This document shows, piece after piece, positions 52,269-64,000 of a stretch of 64,000 nt of DNA. This stretch comes from Setophaga petechia (lineage: Eukaryota > Chordata > Aves > Passeriformes > Parulidae), in NCBI GenBank assembly GCA_024362935.1, contig JANCRA010000019.1, positions 3,592,501 to 3,656,500 of the forward strand, given 5' to 3'. Each line of letters starts with the position of its first letter. Position 1 is the first letter of the stretch. The translations under genes and the position numbers were made by a program. The notes beneath the pieces were generated by a model that searched no databases, had not been told where the DNA came from, and saw nothing but the letters and a program-made list of their open reading frames with translations.

Positions 52269-54476
52269 ACTGTACTGGCTGAAGATACTCCAGATTTTAA
52301 ACAGAGCCTCTTCCTTCTTTTATAGCCTGCTGAAAACCTGGCAGGTTTCTCTGCCCTCTGGCAAGGACTGTTTCCTTAGGCCTGCAATACAGATGTCTTC
52401 TCAGGAGTTAAAACTTGGCTAGCAAAACACAAAAGGACCACAGTGTACTGCCATGGCATGTGGGCCAACTTAGCCACTGCCAGTGCTGAGCTCACATCCC
52501 ATTTTTTTATGGGTTTTTTACGGCTTCGGGGATTCATTAGGCCCACAGATATTTCTCTGCTGCTCAACCCAGAAAGGAGAAAAAGTGGGGGAAATTATAG
52601 TGGATCGAATTTCATGTGAGACTGAGTGGGATGTTCCTTCGTGCAGCTAAAAGTAAACTAAAGTACAACCTTATAAAACTGCAAGCCAACCAATTCAAAA
52701 TTCACAAACAGAAATACTTCTCGAATTAATTTATGTGTGTGGAAGTCAGCAATATGTGGTAGATGACCCTGACAGGCCAAAACCAGTGAGCAGAATGAGG
52801 TGGTCAGGCTTTAAAATAATCTAGGCAGAAACATTTTTAACCACAGGTTAAAATTAGGCAACAGCTTTTGCTTCAAGGCCTAAGGTGATTAACTGGCTTT
52901 ATGAAACAATAGCACATATCCTTCACTGGCACACCAAGTGCTACGTAAAAAGTTGACAAGTACAAACCTCTCTGAAAAATTCCTCCCAGGCTGGTGTCAA
53001 AGGCTAGGCAGCAAGGTGGAATGTCAGCCTCATTCAGTTGTTCTCCAAAAAACTCCTTTTAAACAGAGTGGGAAATATTCAGTGCTAGATCATCTCCACC
53101 TATTCCTGCTGAGAAGTTTAACTGACAAGAAAGTAGCTGAATTTTCTCTGTTCCTTGATGTACACTGCCCTGTGAATGGAGTTGTGAGCCCTGGGCTATG
53201 AAACAGACCCTGCCTGGCTCGAGGTAGGACTTGACTTCTACAGAGAAATGAGGAAATTTTCATGCCCTTGTTTAATCAAATGAACATTTGTATTGTACTG
53301 ATTTCAGTACATAAAGATGATCAATATCCATTTTGGAAATACAACTTCTTGCTCGTTCATCTGTTTAGAGCAGTAAAGTGTTTAATTCCCTCTCTTCTCC
53401 ACCTTTGCTACTCATTGAAAGCCACAGAGGCATTGACAAGGGAAGTCCAACAAAAAAAAATGCATTTCAGAGATTTGGACATTATGCATTTGCTGTCCTA
53501 CATGAAAGAATCTTGCTAAATGTCAATAAAATGTCATCTCTAAAACCTTGTTTTGAAAATGGGAATTTGTAATTACAGCCTCTGACATTTCAGAATTGAC
53601 TGCCTTGATTACTGTGGGTAGTAACCAATAACGGAAGAATTTTTCTTACTTTTGCAAAAGATACCTTAAAGTATTGGGGGAGCACCACTTCAGCCTCATT
53701 AGTGAGAAAAATGGTATTTTCTCAATGTCCTTTTCATGGAACACATTTGCTGTTTACAAAGATGTGATGCTATTTCTTGATGGCTTTCCCCACCCTCTGG
53801 CTGTCTCAGTGTGGGTGTTGCTAGAGATCCTGACAACTGACAGTGTCATCTATTTGGTGCCATTCTCCTTGATGACCCAATAGGCAAAATCAGGCCCTGG
53901 AGCTGGACTCAGCCTTTTATGTTGTGTGGATTTTGTCAGGCAGTCTGTGGGGTTTCCCTGCTCTGGTGTCTAAAAACATGTATAATTTTTGCCTTTTTTC
54001 CCCCCAAGCCAGCAGGAGATAACCTTCAACCCTGGCCATCATTCCCTTTCCTAAGTACTCCATCCTCTATTATTGTTAAGTGCACATCAGCTTCAAGGTT
54101 TGCTTTAGACATCACTTATGCTTCTTGCTGAAGAGTAACCTCAGTAAGAGTGGTGCAATATAAAATCAAAATATTTGCTGTCCTCTCCTGTTTCCACTAG
54201 TAAAATTTATTTCACTTTGCATTTGCCAGCCCAAAGCTGTTTTCAGGGAGTGCTGACTTCTCCCAAGATCTTCCTGCTGCTATGAGCCACTGCTTCAGCA
54301 TTTGCTTTCGCACAGCAAACCCTGTGGGGCCCCAGTGCTGCCAGTCAGGGTCATCTGTAGTGCTTTGACACAGCTTTGGGCACTTCTGGATATCCAAATG
54401 ATATTGGCCAGTCTTGGGCCCCATTACTCTGTCTGTTCATCAGTCATGTGTATTTAAATATGCATATGTGTATGTG

Positions 54477-54512
54477 CACACACACACACACAAACACACA
54501 CAGACATATATA
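54477..54512 (+). repeat. (CA)n microsatellite
   Basis: CA dinucleotides with two or three interruptions, bordered by TG-rich and TA-rich sequence. It is likely polymorphic. Confidence 0.95.
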
Positions 54513-56141
54513 TTTGGAGGGTAAATTGGGTTTATACTGGCTCTTGTGATGCTTTTAGGAATACAAATGATCAATAGAAAATGCAGTGTCAAAACAAATC
54601 AACTCAAATGGAGAGATTGAAGAGATAAATGATATATTTTCTTTTTCTGTTCCTCTCTTCCATAACCATTTGAGTATGGGAAAAGCCAATGGCTCTAGGG
54701 TGGAAAGCTGAAGCCAAGTTGATATGTGTCTGCCATGCAAAAATATAATCCTGTTAGTAAATGTAACTAAACCTCCTGGGAAATATAATCTAAATCTGAA
54801 GCACTTCCACATTTTTTTAATCTCTAAATCTTCCATTGCTTCTTAATAATGCCATTTCTTCTACTTAGCCGCTTTTTTTTTAATATAACAGCTCTTTTAA
54901 AGGCAGATGGAAACCTTATGATGAAACAGTGCAGAAAAATTCCTAAGGGTCTGAAGGGCAGTATGCACAAAAAGAATACAAAAGGACCACATTCACAGCC
55001 ATAACAGTGCTAAGTCTGGTTTACACAAATCAGAATTCAATCAACATAGAATGGAAGTACAGAAGCCTGGAAATTCCTGTGCTGTGATTTTTATCTTATG
55101 GAGCCAGTCATAGGGAACTCATGTAATGAAAAAGTGTGCACAAAAGTCAGCATTAAAGAACACAGTAAATATGTCTTTCTTAAATACTGACATAGTGAGT
55201 TCATTATTTTTTGCTTGTATTTCTAGTTGATTGTCTGGCAAAAAGCAGAATTTTAAGTGAGTGGAAAGGATAATGAGAATTTATATTTAGAATTATGGGT
55301 TACACTGACATAGAACTAAATCTAATTCAATGAACTTTAAAGATTATTAGCTAGTCAAGCTTAGGGAACTGACTCATTTTCTAAAGTCTGAATGATTTAA
55401 TGAATGCAGCAGTGAAGCATGTAGCATACATCAATGTATAGATGTGAGTATACCATTCATGTCTGTCTCACATGTATATGTTACTGCATTAGTCTGGTTT
55501 GGGATTAGCAGAGAAAGAACCACAGTCACAGCTCTCTGTCCTTCCAGAATCAATTAATGTTTTAGTTCTGATCAGATGCAATTTTCTTCCTTAAAATTGT
55601 GAGTGACAATGAACAGAGTAATTTTAGAAATATTGATGAAGAGCTACATTTCTATATGCTACTATTGCCAGCACAGTTAGACCATCTTATGTAGGACATG
55701 ATTATATACATGAAGCAGAAAATCCCTTATAAACATTGTGTTCCCTGGTAGAGTAGACTGAAGATCACAGAAACTCCATTTCCAAAAAAACTTGCACAAA
55801 ACTTGATTATCTAGCTACATCATTAATCCTGTCTGAATTTAGAAGGAAACATGACTGCCATTTTGCTAATCTCACAAATATTGATTGTCTCTTTTTTAAA
55901 GCTTGATGACATGTCCTCACTGATGTCATTAATTTATATCATTAATTCATGTGGGAAGCTGTGAAGTAATGCCAAGGAGTTTGGATGATGGATTGAAGTT
56001 GCTCCTGTGCAACTCTGGACTCCTAGTGCCTTACAGTAAGATTCAGAAAATTCCAAGAAAAACCACATTTCACCATTTGGATGTCAAGAGATTAACATAA
56101 AAAGCAGATGAACGTAGGAGAACATTCTCATCTTTGGAAAG

Positions 56142-56190
56142 GGGCTGAACACTAAGCTAGGGCTGAACACTAAACTGGGGCTGATAGGTG
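56142..56190 (+). repeat. Short minisatellite, about 18-bp unit, 2.5 copies
   Basis: The motif gggctgaacactaagcta occurs twice in tandem with slight variation, followed by a partial third copy (gggctgatagg). Confidence 0.85.
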
Positions 56191-57077
56191 TTTTAGGGGC
56201 TAAGTGTGCCAGTGTGTGGGGTCATGTTTTACCTATCCAGCTCAAATAAACGAGGTTTTCTGTGATGGCAGTGATCACTGGGGACCATCACAGCTGGAAT
56301 GAGGATAGTAAGAGGAATAATAAAGTTAAGCCATTGCATGCTTCAAGACAGTTGGGTGAAGAGCTGCTGATGTGCCTTTTTGCCCCAAGACAAACTCTTT
56401 GGTCAATTTGGGGTTTATTAGCATTTATGCATTGTAAATTGAAGGTAGAGAGCCAGGTGCAGCCTCCTCTTGAACAAACCAGGGACAAAACTCTTCTCCA
56501 TATCACAACATATGTCCTTCACTCATTCTGGATGCAGGCAGATTCCCCATTTTTCAGCAAAGTCCTTCTTCAAGGTTCCTGGGGGTCAGGTGTATCATTT
56601 AAAATGCAATTGTCAGGACCTACTGACAGGTGCAGATGAAGTTTGTGTGATGATGTGTGCCCCATTTGCTTTTTCACTTTTGTTCCCAGTGCTGATTTTT
56701 TCACTTACTTGCAATCTCCTAGGTCCAAAAAATTCTGAAAGCACTTAGGATAGGGAAGCCATGAGTCTGATAGGTGTCTCCCAATGCTACTGTATCACAA
56801 ATAGCAATAATAATTATCACTGTAGTGTATAATGAGATAAACAGCTGAATACTGAGCTTCATATACATAATAAATCTGCTCTGAGATGTTTACAGACCAG
56901 TGTACTGATGTGTGTTCCCACGAAACAAGCCTTCTTTTTAAAGGACTTATTTCTCTGTATGTCAATCCACGTATATATTGTGCATTACAGTAAGTGATGT
57001 CAAAAATATGCATTTTAATTGAACAGATTCTTATAAAATGGACATGTAAAATATGTCTACTTTCTACTTTTGAACAG

Positions 57078-57163
57078 GGAAGGACATGGTAAAATTTCCG
57101 TTTTTGCTGTCAAAATGGCCTTGGCAACTCTTTGTGGAGGAAAGATCATGGACAAATTAAGAT
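57078..57163 (+). CDS. DTNA: Alpha-dystrobrevin, fourth coding exon (end of codon 121 to first base of codon 150)
   Basis: An 86-bp exon between acceptor gaacag and a strong GTAAGT donor at 57164. Joined to the previous exon it completes Pro121 and encodes [20 protein letters not shown] followed by GKIMDKLR and one base of Tyr150. This is the linker between the first and second EF-hand-like domains. Conserved EGHGKISVF and [10 protein letters not shown] identify alpha- rather than beta-dystrobrevin, which I recall as having EGRGKLTVF and CGGKMLDKLR. The acceptor has a fairly weak polypyrimidine tract interrupted by purines. Entry phase is 2 and exit phase 1. Confidence 0.97.
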
Positions 57164-58648
57164 GTAAGTGATATTTTTTTCCTGTTAAAAATTGTTATTG
57201 TTGGCGAATTAACAGTACAAATAGAAAAGAGGGAATTAGGATAAACTACACTTTCTTGGCTGCGTTTGGAAGTTGCCCTATGTATATCTCTAAGTAAATC
57301 CCACTATATGTTTGGTTGAACTTCACACTGAAGTTTTTAAGAACAAATTGCATACATTGAGGTTCTTATTGGTGGTTTTTTTTTTCCATTGGGGTTATTG
57401 AACTTGAAATAAAAATAAGTGCTTCAACATCATGGAGCATAATTTAACCATTTCTTCTGATTATTTTTAATAACATCTATGTCTTTTCACATGTAGAAGA
57501 TCAATATATTTATGTTTTCTTCCATAGGGCACTCTTATGCCATGTATTTTGGTGAACAGATTCTCATTTTGTAGGATTTATTTCCGGTTCCCCAATAGCA
57601 AAGATATTATTTACTTGTAGCTGCAATGGAAGACTTTTCTGTTTAGTCATATGGTGTCAGGTCCAGAACACCATTTTCCAGACTTTTTGACCAAAAACCT
57701 TCCGTTTCCACTGAGCCTTCTACCTGAGCCCAAGAAAACTGAGTTTACAAATTGCAGTTGTTTGGGGTAGACAAGTAGAAATCCCAAGCACTGATTTAGT
57801 CTTCCAGATTTGGTGCAATTTTTTAATGAATTATTTCTATGTAGAAACTCAAATACAGACTGAGCTAAAGTTATAAATTCTAAATTGAGCACCATTTGTT
57901 CCCAAGCTGCTTTAAGGATAGGAACTGGGTCCATCCAGTGGAGGGCTGAAGTACAATGATGATCGTTTTGGGTCAGCAGTCCCAGAGTCCTGTTGTCAGA
58001 ATTTCCCTTCCAGGTTCCTGGAAATGAAGCAGCTGACATGACAGCCTGAAAAACAATAAATGTTCCTTAGTCAGAGATCTCCTGCTAATCAGAGGATAAT
58101 TTTAAACAAACAGAGAAGTAAGGGCTGACAAACTGACATCACTGCAATAATAAAAGTGTGATATTTTTATGCATAAGAAAGAGGGAAGAGTGAAAAATAA
58201 TGCATTGGCAAGACCTTCATTGCTTTGTGTGTCCTGTCCAAGACAATAATAACTGACTTAATGAACCCATTGTCAAGATTTTGATTTGACATGGTAAACT
58301 GGCAGCAGGCAAAAAGCTGATGTAGTGTATCTTGTCAAATCAGGGCCTTCTTATCTGATTAAATTACTGCCTCATGCCATGCATCAGATTTTGCTTAAAA
58401 ATGACCACACACAAAGAAAAACAAATCAGGAATATTTTAGTATTAAAATCAGATAGTTCTTAGTATGCAAGTAATTCTTCTTGTTTTCTATTAAAAGAGG
58501 TCAGAAATAAAGATGCAGTAATAATGGAGTTTCCATATGCCAAACATGTTTACTACTTCTCTTTCAAATCAGGTGATACTGAACTCAGAGCAAATCTGTA
58601 GCTCACATTGAAGCTGCTGTGATCTTTCCTTCTCTTTTCCCCCCTCAG
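57164..58648 (+). other. DTNA: DTNA intron between coding exons 4 and 5 (1.5 kb)
   Basis: The shortest intron in the window, from GTAAGT to a long pyrimidine tract ending cccctcag. No transposon or other motif was recognised. A 130-codon minus-strand open frame (57647-58039) has no recognisable domain and is within what chance allows. Confidence 0.88.
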
Positions 58649-58803
58649 ATATTTTCTCCATGATTTCTGACTCCAGCGGGGTGATGGTTTACGGCAGGTA
58701 CGACATGTTCCTGCGCGAGGTTCTCAAGCTGCCCACCGCTGTCTTCGAGGGGCCTTCCTTTGGTTACACTGAGCAGTCGGCAAAATCCTGTTTCTCACAA
58801 CAG
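58649..58803 (+). CDS. DTNA: Alpha-dystrobrevin, fifth coding exon (end of codon 150 to codon 201)
   Basis: A 155-bp exon with a strong pyrimidine-rich acceptor and donor CAG|GTAAAT at 58804. It completes Tyr150 and encodes [20 protein letters not shown], then [20 protein letters not shown], then [11 protein letters not shown]. It forms most of the second EF-hand-like domain. The loop SDSSGVM is a degenerate EF-hand loop, as is usual in this family, so calcium binding is not expected. Mammalian DTNA, from memory, has Gln where this sequence has Met (YDMF) and Arg where it has Lys (SAKS). The exon is G/C-biased at third positions against AT-rich flanks. It exits in phase 0. Confidence 0.97.
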
Positions 58804-61800
58804 GTAAATGAAGAGACACAGGGTCTCAATCACCTCTCTGAGGAGGCCAAGATTCTTCCTGTCTTACACATAGGTGCATATTTGCCCAGGAAACACAGGG
58901 CTGGATGAGGGAAAGGTCCACTCTGCTGATTTCTGGTGTGTAGGTTTGGTGCCTTCAACAGGAAGCTGGTCTCCATAGGTTCCCCATATAACCATGAAGA
59001 GAGAGGCTTAGTCAAAAAGTGATTCAGAGCAGGATCTTGACTTACACATTCCTAAATTAGGGAACTTCCTAATTTAAGCACCAGATACATATATACCTTT
59101 AGGTATTCTATATATTTATACCCCAAGACATGCAGTCTTCTACTCCACTTAGTTGGTGTTGGTATAAGCATACAGAACACTAACTTCTGCTACAAAGCTG
59201 AAGTTCCACAAAAAAAAAATTCAAACTTCAGGTTTTCCCAGTGATAGACGCACCAGTTTAGGAGTGAGAAGAAAATCACCTTAAAACTTTTTTGTAAGTG
59301 GAAATCAATGTGTATTAGAAAATCTTTAGTCTCTTACCAATAACACCAATGAGAAAGGGTCAGGAAAGCAATGAATTTATCTGAAGAAAATAAAAGGTTT
59401 TTTTGCAACTCAAAAGACTCCATGGTACACTGGGTACAGCACATTGGCTTCAGCTAATACATAGCACTTCAGAAGATTCTGTAATTGTGGCTGTTGTCCG
59501 CTTCTCCAATGGAGAAAGAGAGAATTCCTCTGGCTCTTGCCACGCGTCACACTGTAAAATTCCATAAATATGTAGTAAGGGAATATGCTGAAACTGGGAT
59601 AATGTTAGAAATAAAGTTGTATTTTCCTTCTCTTTATCCTTTCATTTGCTAACTGAATACTGTTGAACAAGTAAGTTCAATGGAGCAGGAATAGTGGCAT
59701 TTTCATGCAAAATAGAGTCTCATTTTTAGTATTCTCTCAGTCTCATCACTAATCAATAGGCACTCTAGTAAGCTGAAAGGAGATGTTGAAATTCATTTAT
59801 TGAGTCATCTCCCAATTCATTTTAAATTGTAATGTTTGCATATGTGAAACTAGTCTTGTTTCACAGGGGGAGATTTAAAACAGCATTTCATCTTATGTTG
59901 AAGAATTTACGTGGTGAAGTGACTTCTAGTAGTTTTGTGTTAAAATAATGTATGGGAACAGGGTATTCAAGCTTTGCATGTTGGTCATGCTGTTATTAAT
60001 GATGAAAAAAGGAATTTATTTTCCTGAAAAAATGTAATTCAGACCTCATTTTTATCTCAGTAGCCATCAGAAATGGCACTTGCTTTGAGATTGCATCCAG
60101 CTGAGTGGACCAGATGCATTAAGGTACCTTTAGAAACAACATCTTCAAGCAGGCATTAGATGGCTTTGTTTACAAGTTCCACTTACAGCTAACAAGAGTT
60201 AAGTCTCTGACTGATGTAGGTACACAGCAGGTTTACAAAGCTGCTGTTTTGCATCTGGAGGCAGCCAAGTACTCTTGTAAATCTAGTCTGATATTTCACT
60301 TAAATTGACTTCATGTAGTTCTCATTACGTCCTCACTAGGGATGAACCAGAGTTTTGAAATGGAATTCAGATCTTTATGACACCATGATAAATGGTATTT
60401 ACAGTCTTAGTCACAAAGAAGTCATTCTTTCTCTCTCTTATATTGCATGTAGCATTATCAGAAATTGATAGCTTCGAATAAGTTTGGCACTCTCACTCAT
60501 TTCACAATGGGTCACTTTTGCTTGCCAGAAGCCTTTCAATCCCCTGATGTCTAGAGATTCTTCAATTTCAGGAAAATAAAAGATTCTGAGAATTATCTCG
60601 TCATGGTGTCAAATCCATTCAGTTTACATCTGAAAGGATTTTTCCTTTTGCAGAAATATTTTATTATTTCCAATTCTAATTCTACTGGTTTGCTTGATCC
60701 CACCACATATTTTCCTCTGCCTGTGAGCTACTGCTAGATTCAATGTCTATTCAAAGTAGAAACAACAGTGTTTCCTCATCAGCAAATTTGTGGGGCAGAA
60801 ATGATCTAGCAAGTGACTTAATATTTCAGAATACAAATCTGTGGCTCAAAAAGGAGTTTTATCATCACCACTTTCTCCCATAGATAGGATTGATGTGATG
60901 TTATAAACAGTATTATTATTATTGTAAAAACCACATCTAAAAAAAATTATCCCAAACTAAAAAGATAGACACTAAGTTCATTTTCTTAGCACTTGTCTAA
61001 GTGTTATTCCACAAACCTAGACTCCATCTGTGTGTAGTGTATATTTAGAAAACAGCTTTTGGTTTAAACTTTCCCAGCAGCTGAAAGAAAATTGCAGGAG
61101 GAAAATGTATGGAAATTGCTCTGACAGTGTCCTTTTAAGGGACACTGCTTTTTTCTCTAATCCATAAAATCAGTGATCACGAGAGCAGTTTGGCCATAAA
61201 GCTGTCATTGAAGCTAAGTTGCCTTACTTGGTGCCAATCAGATTTTAAAGGTATAGCTGCTTTCCAAAGCCCACTGCAATGTGGAAGAGCTTTTCTTGTC
61301 TCCTTATCTGTTTTCTTGTTAGACTGGTTGTGTGTATCCCTTCAAGAGCAGGGGGAAGATCTAAAGCTACTCAGCTCTGCAGCATGGGGCACTGGAGGTC
61401 CCTTCTTTTCCTGGGCTTCCTTCCACCTTTTTTTCCCCTGTGCTCTCAAGTTCTGCTGCAGACAACAGAGACATTTGCTGGCAGCATTGGTCAGCAAAGC
61501 TGTGCCAAGCATCCACAGCAGAAAAAGAAATCCGCGTCTACAAAAGAGATCTCCTTTTCTCTGAGCTGATGCTTACAGCACAGGATACCTATTTGGGAAC
61601 TGCTTATCTGCTCTCCATGGCTGGAAAGATAATTCATACAACAAGCAGGTGGTAGTGTTTGACTGGACTTTCACACTGCAGTTATTGTGGGGAAAGGTGT
61701 TAGTCCAGTGAGATTTAGAACTCATATTCTGGCTATTTCTGTTCATTAAAGATTCAAGCCCATTTTCACAGTAGCCTGAGGTATTTTCTCCTATGGACAA

Positions 61801-62999
61801 ACATTTTCATATCTTTCCAAATATCTCACTGTGTTTCATCCCTGAGACTGTTGCAGTGTGAGATGTTTTCCATTGATCACTCACTGTATAAGAGAAATAA
61901 TGTTTTTATTTACACCTGGTGGTAATTGTGTATAAATGGAGCACAGATACTCTGTCTGGAAATCTCAGCTCTGAAAAGAATTCCACAACACGCAGAGATG
62001 ATACATGTCACTGCAAAAGTGCTGCTTAGCTTCCTCATGGGGTAACTATAGTTCTTTAGCAAGTTAAAGCAGCAGCTTATGCAATCAGATATGAAAATCT
62101 CGCCATCCCTTTGGATATGGGGATACTACTTAAATATGTATGTCTATAAAATATATCTACATATATTCTCAGCAGGGCTCAGTATTTTTGCATCTTAAAT
62201 TTTATTTAAGGAAGGCTCAGTTGCTGATTGAAAAAACAAATGAACTAGGATTTGTGATTACTTTTTCCAGACACCTAAGAAATTTAAGGCTCTAGATTGC
62301 ATTTTTAAAATCAACAAGGATATCTTGGAGTTTAAATCTCTTTGAAATTTAAAGGAGCATAAAGGCATGAAGAGTTCAGGAGCAGTTGCAGTCCCTGAGC
62401 ATATGCAATCTTGACATCCCTGAGTCAGAACTCACCCATAACTAGTTGCCATTGCTCCTTAGACAAGCAAAGTTTCCTAAATTATGGTAACAAATTGCCT
62501 GTGCTGGTCTCTCCTTATTCTATATTTCTTTCGAATTTGTGCTCCCTTGCCAGTACTTTCTCTCATTTTCTTTTTTCAAGTACCGTCAGCAGTGATTTTT
62601 CATTCGAAAATTGGTCATACACAGTGATAGCCCACATCCACTTGTACTTGTCACACGATACTCAAAACAGATGAGAGCATGCAGAGTTGAATACCACCCT
62701 TAACCACAAAGCATCTTCAGGCAGTGACTCTAGAAGAGAGTCTGGAAGTGAGTGGGAGCTAAGTGTCTCCAACCCAGCCTTGTGAGAATGACTTCTAGTC
62801 ATCAGTTGTATCATTGTACTGACTAAAAATAGCCTGGAAAACCTTTGCTAGTATCACTTGTTCTTTTTAGTAAATCAGGGCTACAGGCAAACAGTATTTG
62901 AAACTTACTCTCAAGTGTTTCTGTAGAGACAAGATAAAATAATTTTGAGATGTCTAATTGCTGATTTTTTTGTGCATGTTTGTTTGCTTGTTTGAGCAG
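58804..62999 (+). other. DTNA: DTNA intron between coding exons 5 and 6 (4.2 kb)
   Basis: It begins GTAAAT and ends gtttgagcag after a T-rich tract. It is AT-rich, with no transposon recognised by eye. A MEF2-like CTAAAAATAG lies at 62823-62832 but is not rarer than chance. A small 9-bp inverted repeat (taaattagg/cctaattta) lies near 59054-59077. Confidence 0.85.
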
Positions 63000-63105
63000 A
63001 AAAAAGTCACATTAAACACGTTTTTGGATACTCTCATGTCTGATCCCCCGCCACAGTGTCTAGTGTGGTTACCACTTCTGCATCGACTGGCAAATGTTGA
63101 AAATG
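63000..63105 (+). CDS. DTNA: Alpha-dystrobrevin, sixth coding exon (codon 202 to first base of codon 237)
   Basis: A 106-bp exon with acceptor gagcag and a strong GTAAGT donor at 63106. Entering in phase 0 it encodes [20 protein letters not shown], then [15 protein letters not shown] and one base of the next codon. This closes the second EF-hand-like domain and leads to the short linker before the ZZ zinc finger, whose exon should lie beyond 64000. The [12 protein letters not shown] motif is a hallmark of the dystrophin/dystrobrevin family, and [14 protein letters not shown] matches alpha rather than beta. This is the last coding exon in the window, so the gene is cut by the window edge. Confidence 0.97.
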
Positions 63106-64000
63106 GTAAGTAAAGAGGCGCTGCCAAAACACAGTTACAAGAATAAACTTTGGTGTGATGATTTTCACACTCTGTAGATGGTTTTGTAAAAGCTACTGTA
63201 CTGGGTTCATTGACTCCATGTGCTATTTTTACAGTGACTGGTAAAATATTTGAAGAAGTCTGTTGGTCATTCAGCCAGGAACATGGCTTAAATTTTGCTG
63301 TGCTCAGGAAGTAAACCTGATCGTGTCTCCTCCTGTGCTCTGGATAAGCAAAGAGCAATAGGACTTCATCCATTCACACACTTATATTTGGTAAACTATC
63401 AAGACCACAACTTTTATTAGCTATGACATATGGCAGCAGAGAGGGAGCAGCTTGGCACTTTCTGTTCGTGCAGTATTCCTGGCAGGAGATGTCAGTGCAG
63501 TGCAAAACACCAGCCAAAAGGTCCTCAGGAAGGATCTACTCCTAAGTCTACACTGCCAGACCATATCCTCTGAAAAGGAAGCTCCCTGTGGATGGTGTGC
63601 ATCTATTTTTGGTGATAGAAGGAAAAGGAGGAAAAGTTGTATGTGTTCCTGTGCCAAACAAATCCCTCTTCCACTGAAAGGCACCAAGGTGGGTAAGGGA
63701 TGTTCCCAAGTCTTTTTTGGCTACAGAGCAATGTATCTATCCCACCTTCCTCAAACTCTTGTCATCCATCGCTGTCCCTCACCAGCTTCACAGTGTTTCC
63801 TAGTCTAGAGCAGAAACCCTTCTTGCTGCAAAATTCTGGCAAGGAGTTAAACCCCTGACACATTCAGCACTGATCCAAATTTTCCCCAGACTGAACCTTA
63901 TGACAGAAAGGCAGAGGGTGCCTGGGAACAAGGGGATGTTCAGTACCCTGTGGTAAATTTGGTACAAGCTGTAGCGAGGAAAGAGGAACAGAAATAGCAG
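63106..64000 (+). other. DTNA: DTNA intron after coding exon 6, truncated by the window
   Basis: It begins GTAAGTAA and runs off the right end. Nothing recognisable was seen; open frames here are short and featureless. Confidence 0.85.

Larger units (their letters stand above)
49944..57077 (+). other. DTNA: DTNA intron between coding exons 3 and 4 (7.1 kb)
   Basis: It begins GTGAGT and ends cttttgaacag. It holds a candidate RFX X-box at 50795-50808, a CR1 piece at 51955-52055, a 29-bp tandem duplication at 52209-52268, a CA repeat at 54477-54512 and an 18-bp minisatellite at 56142-56190. Otherwise it is AT-rich, with no recognised gene. Confidence 0.85.

Noticed and set aside
57647..58039. 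130-codon minus-strand open frame in the intron before coding exon 5
   Set aside because: No recognisable domain, signal or splice context. Several frames of this length occur by chance in the window.
62823..62832. MEF2-like CTAAAAATAG upstream of coding exon 6
   Set aside because: Several matches to this degenerate AT-rich motif are expected by chance in a window this size.
62954..63373. 139-codon minus-strand open frame over coding exon 6
   Set aside because: It is the shadow of the exon at 63000-63105 on the opposite strand.

Overview
This is ordinary vertebrate nuclear DNA, almost certainly avian and probably from a songbird. It is AT-rich and intron-dominated. It carries 3' ends of CR1 LINEs and several long terminal repeats of types I recognise from bird genomes. 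No bacterial or organellar genes, CRISPR arrays or tRNA/rRNA genes were seen.

The one gene I can support is alpha-dystrobrevin (DTNA) on the + strand. Six coding exons are present: 20124-20191, 26053-26133, 49730-49943, 57078-57163, 58649-58803 and 63000-63105. Each has AG/GT splice borders and they join in phase with no break. Together they give residues 1-236 plus one base of codon 237, beginning at the initiator Met. This is the N-terminal EF-hand-like half of the protein. The window ends just before the exon expected to begin the ZZ zinc finger, so the rest of the gene (ZZ domain, syntrophin-binding region, coiled coils) lies downstream. The 5' untranslated exons and main promoters must lie upstream or be unrecognised in the first 20 kb.

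Layout: 1-20123 is upstream non-coding or 5'-UTR intron sequence, with one LTR, a perfect 20-bp hairpin and a G-quadruplex motif near exon A. 20192-26052 is intron A, with an LTR, a CR1 and a 40-bp tandem duplication. 26134-49729 is a 23.6 kb intron with three CR1 3' ends, two LTRs and an isolated CpG-rich block (about 38110-38470). 49944-57077 has a CR1 fragment, a candidate RFX X-box and small tandem repeats. 57164-58648, 58804-62999 and 63106-64000 look like plain intron. All four recognisable LTRs lie antisense to DTNA.

I found no previously undescribed multi-gene system. The observations most worth checking are the intronic CpG-rich block next to an LTR, the perfect hairpin at 8599-8645, the antisense orientation of all LTRs, and the strong-context second in-frame ATG in the first coding exon. 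Family assignments rest on recognition by eye, not on database searches.
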